This document shows positions 12,366 to 20,655 of a stretch of DNA of 64,000 nt, one piece after another. The translations under genes were made by a program, and so were the position numbers. The notes beneath the pieces were generated by a model. The model had not been told where the DNA came from, searched no databases, and saw only the letters and a list, made by a program, of their open reading frames with translations. How positions within the stretch are numbered: the stretch's first letter is position 1; each line of letters starts with the position of its first letter. This stretch comes from Gymnothorax reevesii (Eukaryota; Chordata; Actinopteri; Anguilliformes; Muraenidae): NCBI GenBank assembly GCA_029721435.1, contig CM056583.1, forward strand, positions 72,911,120 to 72,975,119, written 5' to 3'.

Positions 12366-13420
12366 ACTGTATGTTAGTTTGTGTGTCGTGCTAATTAAAA
12401 ATGCTCCTGGTTAACTTATATTCAGTAATTCTGATCGATATGCTTGTGTTACTTCGGTAAGCATCGATGTGGCAGTTTCATCATAACGTTGCCCGACTGT
12501 AGCCAATACAGTTAGTGATCGCTTCACTTATCCATGGCCGGGATCAGCCGTATACTCCACAAATGTCTGGGCAAGCTCTCTGGTGCTACGGTGAAAGCAA
12601 TGCGAAACGCAGAAGCTCTACCGTGTCTGGCATAACAAATGATTTCTCTGCACTACCGTGATATAATTTCATCCACCTTTAGAAGTTGTTGTGGCTCATA
12701 AAAAGGCAAAGATTAATTTAGGAATTCTTTCCTGTAGAAGTAATCGATTCGCTAGCTCCACATAAGCAACTTGTCCATGCTAATGGAACTTACGATCTTT
12801 AAAACCTGTATCATGTTTATAACATAACCAAGCTCTCTCTAGCTGTCGTATACTATCCATAAAGCTGCTTTCACATCGGACACGAAACAAATTTTTTGTT
12901 GGACAGGTTAGCCTACATTCAAAGTCAATGCAAAGATGCAAATACACGCGTTATGGGTGAGTTAAGCAGCTTTCACACCGGACGCGAAAAAAATTTTCTC
13001 GCAACAAATTACATTCAAAGTCATGACTGCTAATCAGCTACTGCATATTAGTTCGCGTGCTCTGCTAATTAAAAATGCTCCTGGGTAACTTACATGTAGC
13101 AATTATGATCAGTATGCGTGTGTTACTTTGGTAAGCATCAATGTGACAGTTTCATCATAACGTTGCCTGATTGTAGCCTCTACGGTTGAAGGCAGCCGGA
13201 GAGGTGCAGTTAGACCAAATGTAGGTTTTGCAAAGCTTACGGTGCATTTGGGTGCTTGTAAAACGATCGCTTTAGTTATTCATGAGGGTCAGCCTAATAC
13301 ATCTCTAGTGTCTGGGTAAGCTCTCCGATGCTACCGGTGAAAGCAATAGGGAAGCGCACGGACAATAACGTGTCCGGTATAACAAAAAATTTCTCTGCAT
13401 TGCCATCGATTGAATAGTTA
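12366..13420 (+). repeat. Internal partial duplication in element A copy 1
   Basis: The segment from about 12366 to 12520, with GCTAATTAAAAATGCTCCTGG and GCAGTTTCATCATAACGTTGC-like sequence, is repeated at about 13043-13190 with some substitutions. Parts of 12540-12650 recur at 13280-13410. Two half-copies of the AGCTGCTTTCACA MITE lie between them (about 12863 and 12966). The arrangement fits unequal recombination between two copies of the element. Confidence 0.65.
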
Positions 13421-13429
13421 ATTCTTTCC

Positions 13430-13896
13430 TGTTTAATGTGGAAAGAAGCCACTAGATGGCAGTATTTTTTTTGTTAAGCCCAGTCTGGAGCTAGGTTTGG
13501 GCATGTCCTGAGAGGGGAAAGTCCCCGAGAAAAAAAAAAGTCTAAATGTGGGAGGGGGCTGCAAAAGAGTAGGAGAGAAACTGAGAGAGTAAAGTAGTAG
13601 GAGAAACTGCAAAGAGAAGGATACATTTGACCAGACCTGTCACTCTTTTCAAAACCTGTGAAGTTTTTTTTGTGGATTTTTGCCTGTGTTGGAGCATCTT
13701 CCTGTCTTAGAACATTGCACAAAGCAACCCCGTCTCAAGGGACGGTACATTTTTTTTTCTTGTATATGTCAATTTTGGTCTGTAGTATAAATTGTAGGTT
13801 AGTTGTTAGTTTGTTTAATTAAATCTGTTTAAGTTTTAAAATTTAGTCTGTCAACCCTTGCAGTCTTAGATGTCATAACAAATTGGGGTCATAACA
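13430..13896 (+). repeat. Solo LTR of the Gmr1-like family
   Basis: It starts TGTTTAATGTGG and ends GTCATAACA, and is co-linear with the LTRs of the complete element at 20043-26031, including the CACTAGATGGCAGTATTTTT segment and the AACAAATTGGGGTCATAACA end. Part of the middle lacks the TATATAA box region seen in the other copies. No clear target duplication was found, so the copy is older or the site has mutated. It lies inside TTAA element A. Confidence 0.85.
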
Positions 13897-15183
13897 CAAG
13901 GCCATTAGATTCACCAGCTCCACATAAGCAATGGTTCACACAAACAAAATTTACGGTCTGTAAAACCTGTATGTTCATGACATAACCGGAGCTCTATCTA
14001 GCTCTCGCGCAATATCCACAACTCGCCCATTTTCCGCGAGAAAAAGCTGGTCATTCCGATGCAATGAGTAAACCATTACCACAGGCTATTTCCGAAAAGG
14101 CCGTTTAGCCTGGAGCTTTCGCCCCTCCATCATATAGCAGTTCAGAAGCTGTTCGTTTCTCCACGCTAACAACACACCACAGCTATACACACAAATAGCA
14201 GGTCCTTATAACACACACCTAAGCAATCCATAAGCTGTTGGTCCACTTTTAGCTGCTACTCACTTTCCTTGTTTCCCTCTAAACTCAGGCCCACTGGATT
14301 TCTACGGTCTTCGGTCTACACTTGGGCATGTCGACCCGTTCTACAAATGTGTCCATATGGGGTGGATTCTAGCTCTCCCTGCATTCTAGCAATAGAGTAG
14401 AAACACCAGTGTACTCATCACTGTTGCCATAGCAAACTGTAGCCGATAGAAAATTTGAGCTGCCAGACTTTTGCACTGCGTCCTCCACTTTCGCCGCTGC
14501 GTTTATTAGAACAAGTTAATTTCAATAGATCTATACTCAAGAATAACGTTAGATTGCGGAATTTACCCACCGATTCTTTATCAGATTGCAGAGGTGTCTC
14601 ACGTTTCACTCTGGAGACTGATCCGAAAAACTGCGTTCTGCAGCTTCGCCCCACCCAACTCCGCCTTCCACAGAGCTGGCCAGTCAGAAGAAAGGGGGCA
14701 CACAGGGAGTGGGGTCCATAGCGGAAGAGTCACCCCAATAAGGCGTTTCAGGCAGAGACTACAATAAATTACAAATGGGTTTTTTTGAGGATGGCAGTAT
14801 GAGCTAAATAAGGACCCTGTTTTGGACTTCGAATGATCAGGAGTACTCTAGGGAGCGCAAGATCAAAATGTAAATTTGGAACTAAAGCAAAATAGGTCTC
14901 CTTTCATTACTTGCTAAATATTCTTTTAGCTGACTCTCTTATATATTAATTGCTTTTTCAGCCCTTTTTGCCTGTGTCCCAACTTTTTTGAGACCTGTTG
15001 CAGCCAGAAAATTTGAAATAACCTCTTTTTGTGGATAAAAATGTAAAATGTCTCAGTTTCAACATTCGAAATGTTATTTATGTTCTATTGTAAATAACAT
15101 ATTGGCTTGATCTGTAAGTCATCACATTTTGATTTTATTCACAATTTACACTTCATCCCAACTATTTCAGAATTGGGGTTGTA

Positions 15184-16235
15184 TTTCTTTGACATGGGAG
15201 TATTAATGTTGTTCTTGTATGCATATCCAAAGAAAGCCGAACGTGGGTAACAATCATAACCCCATCACTCATTCCATGGAATGCGCCATTGAAAACTGAA
15301 CTGCAGGTTACTGTAAACCACATGAATTAAATAACCGCTCACAGCTTAATCATGTGTATCAAGGATGTTGGCTTTGAATCAACTAAACACAAATCAATAT
15401 TAGTCGTGATTTGTAATCATTGATATTACTATGAATAAAAGGTTATATTTAATTCCAAAGATTTTTGGAAGCTGCTTCGAAGAGTGTTTTGCCACTTCCT
15501 GGATCAGGGCTGCCCAATAATTTTCCTGCTAAACTGATATCCTGTTGGTTTTACTACTAAAAAGGCATATGTAGACTGATATCTCACTGAGTTTATAAAT
15601 TGCAGAATCAGTTGATGAATTTCAGCCTTCATGAGAGTACTTCTCCAGGCAGTGGACAGGGCGGCTCAGGTCTTAATTGCATAAAATGAACAGAAATTCT
15701 CACTTACTCAGATATCTCTTCAATAGCTAAAAGATGGCCATTAGAAGCCCTTTGGATTTTGACGGCAGAATAAATTCTTTTGCTTGTAATTAATTCAGCT
15801 TTTCACCAGAGTGGTCACAGGTTTACCAATGAGTAAAGCCGAGATTACAGCCCCAGTTTGACCTTAATCCATACATTTTAAGCAATGGGTCCATATTATA
15901 AAACTAAACAACATGTATGAATTCTGATGTAGAGCAATGGGGTCATTCCTGAGCCAATGTAATCGAGATGGAATATTCTGTTCTCTCTGGCAAAGGTTAA
16001 ATGCTTTCTTGCAATACTAAACATCTGATTATTGAAAAGGGCAAATGTATTATCATACTTATACAAGCGATGGCATAATATCGACTTTGACAATGACATT
16101 TTGGGAAGGAACCAGGTATGCTGTCTCAGAGTTTATGTATTGAATCCATTCATTACAAATATTAACTGTAAAATGCGAGTCAGAGGATTCACCAAAAGTG
16201 TTACTTTGTGTTTGTTCCAAAATACTTTAATATTC
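15184..16235. other. Spacer between the two inverted Tc1 copies
   Basis: No gene or transposon end was recognised. The sequences just inside the two Tc1 copies do not match each other in inverse orientation, so the inverted similarity stops within the Tc1 sequence on this side. Confidence 0.4.
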
Positions 16236-16532
16236 ACAACCCCAATTCTGAAATAGTTGGGACAAAGTGTTAATTGTGAATAAAATCAAAATGCATTGAC
16301 TTCCAGATCACATGAGTCAATATGTTATTTACAATAGAGCATTGATAACATTTTAAATGTTGAAACAGACATTTTACATTATTATACACAAAATAAGCTT
16401 ATTTCAAATTTTCTGGCTGCAACAGGTCTCGAAAAAGTTGATACGCAGGCAAAAAAGGGCTGAAAAAGAATTCATATATAAGAGAATCAGCTGAAAGAAC
16501 ATTTAGCAAGTAATTAAGTTACCTGGCATCAG

Positions 16533-18036
16533 GTGTCTAACATGATTGGCTATAAAAGGGATGTCTTAGAGAGGCTGAGTCTCTCAGAAGTAGAGATGGC
16601 CAGAGGCTCTCCAATCAGTGGCTTGTGTAAAAGAATTGTGGAATACTTTCAAAACAATGTCCCTCAACGTCAAATTGCAAAGGCTTTGAAGGTCTCATCA
16701 TCGAAAGTGCAAAACATCATCAAAGGATGCAGAGAAACTGGAAAAATCTTTTTGCGTAAGGGACAAGGCTGAAGGCCTTTACTGGATGCCCATGATCTTC
16801 GAGCCCTCAGATGCCACTGCATCACTCACTGACATGATTCTGTCATTGACATTACTAAATGAGCCCAGGAATACTTCAAGAAACCACTTTCAGTAAACAC
16901 AGTCTGCCGTGCCATCCACAGATGCCACTTAAAAGTCTATCATACGAAAAGGAAGCCATTGTTAAGCATGAGCCAGAAGCGCCACAGTGTTCTGTGGGCC
17001 AAGGCTCATTTAAAACGGACTGTAGCAAGGTGGAAAAGTGTCCTGTGGTCAGATGAGTCCAAATTTGACATTCTTGTTGGAAATCATGGGCGGCATGTCC
17101 TCTGGGCTAAAGAGGAGAAAGACCTCCCCTCCTGTTATCAGCATTCAGTTCAAAAGTCAGCATCTCTGATGGTATGGGGATGCATTAGTGCATATGGTGT
17201 GGGACACTTGCCTGTTTGAAAAAGCACCATGAATACTGTTATGGCCCTAATTTGTTATTACATTTACGACAGCAAGGGATGACAGACACAATTTTAAAAC
17301 TTAAACACATTTAATTAACTAAAGACTTTTAACTAATCTACTATCTACTCTACTGACCAAGATTGATATATACAAGAAAAAAAATATTTACATTCCCTTT
17401 GGTTGGGTTGCTTGGTGATGTTCCGGGTGAGGAAAATGCTCCAACACAGGCAAAAATCCACAAAAAGCTTTACAGGTCTGGACAATTGTATCCTTCTCCT
17501 TGCAATTTCTCCTACCTTTTAGACTTTTTTTTTTTAATTGTCTGGGACTTTCCATCTCAGACATGCCCAGGACATGTCCAAACCTAGCTCCAGTCTAGGC
17601 TTAACAAAACAAAATGTCAATACTGCCGTCTAGTGACTTCTGTGCACATTACAATACTGAATGGTTCATAAAGGTCTTAGAGCAACATATGCTCCCCTCC
17701 AGATGACATATGTTCCAGGGAAGGCCTTGAGTATTTCAGCAGGACAATGCAAAACCACATACTACAGCTATTACAACAGCATGGCTTCGTAGTAGAAGAG
17801 TCCGTATGCTGAACTGGCCTGCCTGCAGTCCTGATCTTTCACCGATTGAGAGCATTTGGCACATAATTAAACGAAAAGTCTATCAAAGGAGACCCAAAAC
17901 TCTCCAGCAGCAGGAAGCCTGTATTAAACAAGAGTGTGATCAAATTCTAATGGCTAAATTCAAGAAACTTGTTTCTTCAATGCCCAGACGCCTCCATTCT
18001 GTGTTAAAAAGAAGAGGGGATGCTACACCATGGTAA
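16533..18036 (+). pseudogene. Tc1 transposase (DD34E), interrupted and frameshifted
   Basis: The protein catalyses cut-and-paste movement of the element at TA sites. The N-terminal part (16533-16772) holds the paired-type helix-turn-helix, with PQRQIAKALKVSSSKVQNII as the recognition segment. The central part (16959-17219) has the first catalytic Asp in WSDESKFDI. After the inserted LTR, the frame carries QQDNAKPHT with the second Asp, then SPDLSPIES with the Glu. I count 34 residues between that Asp and Glu, the DD34E spacing of Tc1 proteins. The C-terminal part ends RRGDATPW at a stop at 18036. The gene is dead: a stop at 16770-16772, a shift before the central part, and 417 bp of LTR between the catalytic residues. 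Confidence 0.88.
17237..17653 (-). repeat. Solo LTR of the Gmr1-like family, reverse orientation
   Basis: On the plus strand it reads TGTTATGGCCCTAATTTG at the left and CACATTACA at the right, the reverse complement of the LTRs at 20043-26031. It is flanked by ATAC on both sides (17233-17236 and 17654-17657), a clean 4-bp target duplication. Removing it together with one ATAC rejoins the Tc1 transposase sequence exactly. It arose by LTR-LTR recombination after an insertion into the Tc1. Confidence 0.93.
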
Positions 18037-18258
18037 ACAGGCACCTGTCTCAACTTTTTTGAGACTTGTAACAGCCATCAAATTTGAAATGAGCTCATTT
18101 TGCGGATAAAATTGTTAAATTTTTCAGTTTCAACATCTGCTATGTTATCTCTGTCCTGTTGCGAATAAAATACTGACTGGTGTGATTTGAAAGTCATTGC
18201 TTTTTGATTTTATTCACAATTTACACTTTGTCCCAACTATTTCAGAATTGAGGCTGTA

Positions 18259-18390
18259 AATGACTTCAGTAATAATAATTGTGCTAAAGATACAGTTTCA
18301 TTTTGAGATTACATAGGATTATTTGTCACCAAACTGAATGATGTGTTGAAAAATAGAGAAACTCAGAAAGGACAAAACAACAAAGCACAC
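18259..18390. repeat. Inverted copy of the flank at 10364-10508
   Basis: Its reverse complement carries the same TGACAAATAATCCTATGTAA core and the TTATTATTACTG.AGTCAT segment that abuts the Tc1 end at 10510. Identity looks close to 90% by eye over about 120 bp. Confidence 0.7.
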
Positions 18391-18687
18391 AGACAAAAAC
18401 AAATCATGCAAATAAAAAAAAATAGTTTTTGTATTTATGTCATTTGATTTGTTATTTTATTGGCTTCATATATTACATAGCTTCACAAGGGCTTTAGTTA
18501 TTTATTTGAAAAATTTTCAGAAAAAAAATGTGGAATATTACTGTTCTTGTTTCAGGGAAACCTTTAATCACTAATTCAATAAGATTGGAGCTTCAGATAG
18601 ATGTTTTTGGTTGATTAAAGAATGCTCAGGCAGGCATGCAGAATGACTGTGTCTTGGTTTTGGAGGTAGGCTTTGGTTTGGGAGCTT
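18391..18687. other. AT-rich spacer
   Basis: Nothing recognised apart from short A-runs and T-runs. Confidence 0.35.
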
Positions 18688-19210
18688 TGTTACACTCGTC
18701 CGGGACGATATCGTTTTGCCCATATCGGATCCTGGGCCAGCTGGCATTAATTGTGGGCGGCGCCCGGACTCTATTTAAGCCCAAGTTTCGCCTCACCACC
18801 TTTGCTAGAGTGTCAGTGTTACCATTTCACAGTAGCCTGCAAGATCTCTAGCTAGAGAAGTGTTGAGGAATTAGTTGCAAAAAAGAGAAGTGTTAGTTAG
18901 TAAAGAGAATCTTTCTCTTCGCTTTCCTCTGTCTGTGCACCGTCCGGTGCGTAATCGTTTGATCTCGGCTTCCAAGATTTTTTCCTAATTTCGTTCTGCC
19001 TAGCTCACTTTGCTTCCTGTTTATTATTCAGATGAGATTTATGTCCTTCGGAAGCGCGAGCCCCTCTCTCGTTTTATCTGTGTTTGTCATTTTGCTGTGC
19101 TTCCTTTTGCTGCGGCCACTGCATTTGGCATCTCGAAATACCAGTCACCACAGTTTGAGAATAGAAAAGGGTACTATTCAAGAAAGTTTTCAACCCTAAG
19201 TCAGGAGCAC
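18688..19210 (+). repeat. Probable Gypsy solo LTR or LTR fragment
   Basis: It opens TGTTACACTCGTCCGGGAC and continues through GTGGGCGGCGCCCGG into CTCTATTTAAGCCC, a TATA-like promoter setting typical of a fish Gypsy LTR family. Its GC content is higher than the surroundings. I found no second LTR, primer binding site or clear target duplication, and the right edge is a guess. Confidence 0.45.
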
Positions 19211-19650
19211 AAAGCATAATAGCCTAGATCTATGCAAAAAAAAAAAAAAACATTTCTTAGATTCTTAGATCTGTTGAAAAGTGCGGGCAAAAAACTAGAT
19301 ATGCCTCCCGTATGAGCTATCTTTCTTTAGTTTTTAGTTTTTTGTTATGTGTGTATTATATTCTACATATCTCCTGTCCTGTAGATTGTTTTGCCCGAAC
19401 TACCATGACAGACGATGACATTTTCAAAGCAAATTGTTGAAAACATCTGGCTAAGCCTTCTCTGGATGAGTGTGCTGTGGACTACTCCTCTGGAAAAGGT
19501 TGGCATGGCAACAGCTAAGGGGGTATACAGCTCCACGATGGTTTGATAGGTTTAAGGCCCCGTTGAAATTCCATTTGGGGCACAACCTTTGAGTTATGTG
19601 TATACAGTTGAAAGTTAAGAGAATGCGGCGTCTCTCATATATCCATTGTA
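19211..19650. other. Spacer with an A-run
   Basis: An A-run lies at 19237-19251. No other feature was recognised. Confidence 0.35.
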
Positions 19651-20198
19651 TATACAGCACTGTTAAAAAGTATTTTCCCCCTTTTCGATTTTTTCAACTT
19701 TTACATATTTGTCATACATAAATGTTTCTGAAAGTTGAACCAGTGGTCGTATTAGTCAACGATAACCCAAGTAAACACACAATACAGTTGTTTAAAGATA
19801 ATTTTATGGAAGGAAAAAAGCTATCCTCCCTACTTGGCAAGATTTAAAAATGTAATTGCACCCCGATTTACGAAATCAACCAGTTAAACAAATATCATTT
19901 ATAGTTGGGTGTAATTTCACTAAACTCTCCCAGGCATGATTATGGTCAGCCTTCTTGAATCTCAACATCCCTTAATCAGAACCTGATCGGCAATGTGAAG
20001 TAGGAAAAAGCAGCACAATTTGCAGCGATATAAAGAATTATGTGTAATGTGAATATAGGCCACTGGATGGCAGTATTTACCTTTTTTTTTATTCAGCTCA
20101 GACTGGAGCTATGTTTAGACATGTCCTGGACATGTCTGGGGCAAGTCCCCGAAAAGTAAAAAAAAGAGGTCTAAATGTGGGTGGGGTCTGCAAAAGAG

Positions 20199-20206
20199 TA
20201 TATAAG
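20199..20206 (+). promoter_or_regulatory. LTR TATA box
   Basis: TATATAAG, about 157 bp into the LTR, with the same box at 25687-25694 in the 3' LTR and in the solo LTR near 26311. It is the likely RNA polymerase II core promoter for the genomic transcript. Confidence 0.75.
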
Positions 20207-20450
20207 GAGAAGAATTGAGACAGTAAAGTAGTGGAGAAATTGCAAGAAGAAGGATACGTGTGACCAGACCTGTCATTTCTGTTCAAGACCTGTGAAGTTT
20301 CTTTTGTGGATTTTTGCCTGTGTTTGAGCCTTTTTCCTCACCCAGCACATCACCAGGAAACCCACCAAAGGGACTGTAAATATTTCAGTTTTTTTTTTAT
20401 TCAATCTTGGTCATTTAGTTGTAGGTTATTGTTAGTTATTGTCTTTGTTC

Positions 20451-20456
20451 ATTAAA
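20451..20456 (+). promoter_or_regulatory. LTR polyadenylation signal
   Basis: ATTAAA about 90 bp before the LTR end. The equivalent in the 3' LTR is at 25939-25944, where it would direct 3' end formation. Confidence 0.55.
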
Positions 20457-20546
20457 TGTGTTTGAGTTTTTTAAAATGGGTCTGTCATCCCTTGCTGTTG
20501 CTGTTGTGTTGTAAATTGTAATAACAAATTAGGGGCCATAACAAAT

Positions 20547-20564
20547 TGGGGGCTCGTCCGGGAT
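20547..20564 (+). other. Primer binding site, tRNA-Pro type
   Basis: TGGGGGCTCGTCCGGGAT begins 3 bp after the 5' LTR. It is the 18-base complement of the 3' end of tRNA-Pro, the site also used by murine leukaemia virus. It fixes the orientation of the element and the inner edge of the LTR. Confidence 0.9.
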
Positions 20565-20655
20565 AGACCATTTTGTGAGTAATTTATTGAAAATCTAACA
20601 TTTCAAATTGTAAAATTGATTTTTTTAATTGAATTCATATATATTGACAACAGCA

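Larger units (their letters stand above)
11346..14903. mobile_element. TTAA element A, copy 1 (Kolobok or piggyBac type)
   Basis: The left end reads TTTAAAGGGGGCCTATTATG and the right end AAAATAGGTCTCCTTTCATT, so the termini are imperfect inverted repeats. TTAA lies at the left (11342-11345) and TTCA at the right; the matching site in Tc1 copy 2 has TTAA there. A second, longer member lies at 40361-46941 and shares much of the interior. No transposase frame is recognisable. The TTAA target and the AGGGG end favour Kolobok, but that is inference. Confidence 0.7.
10510..15183 (-). mobile_element. Tc1 transposon copy 1, interrupted
   Basis: The ends are inverted copies: ACAACCCCAATTCCGAAATA at the left and the reverse of it at the right, running to TTGGGGTTGTA with the TA target at the right edge. 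About 830 bp of the 3' part of a Tc1 transposase lies on the minus strand (10510-11341), for example the decayed frame at 10956-11186 containing [12 protein letters not shown]. The element resumes at about 14906. Compared with copy 2, roughly 500 bp of transposase sequence is missing where the TTAA element sits, so the interruption is not a clean insertion. The transposase is dead. Confidence 0.85.
16238..18256 (+). mobile_element. Tc1 transposon copy 2, nearly full length
   Basis: The left end ACAACCCCAATTCTGAAATA and the right end running to TTCAGAATTGAGGCTGTA are long inverted repeats, with a TA at the right edge. Without the solo LTR inserted at 17237-17653 the element is about 1.6 kb, the usual Tc1 length. 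It encodes a broken transposase on the plus strand. It has the same outer flank as copy 1 in reverse orientation. Confidence 0.9.
20043..20543 (+). repeat. 5' LTR of the Gmr1-like element
   Basis: It begins TGTAATGTGAATATAGGCC and ends GGCCATAACA. It differs from the 3' LTR by about six substitutions and a few short indels, mostly in T-runs, by eye about 1.1%. It has a TATA box and an ATTAAA polyadenylation signal. Confidence 0.95.
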
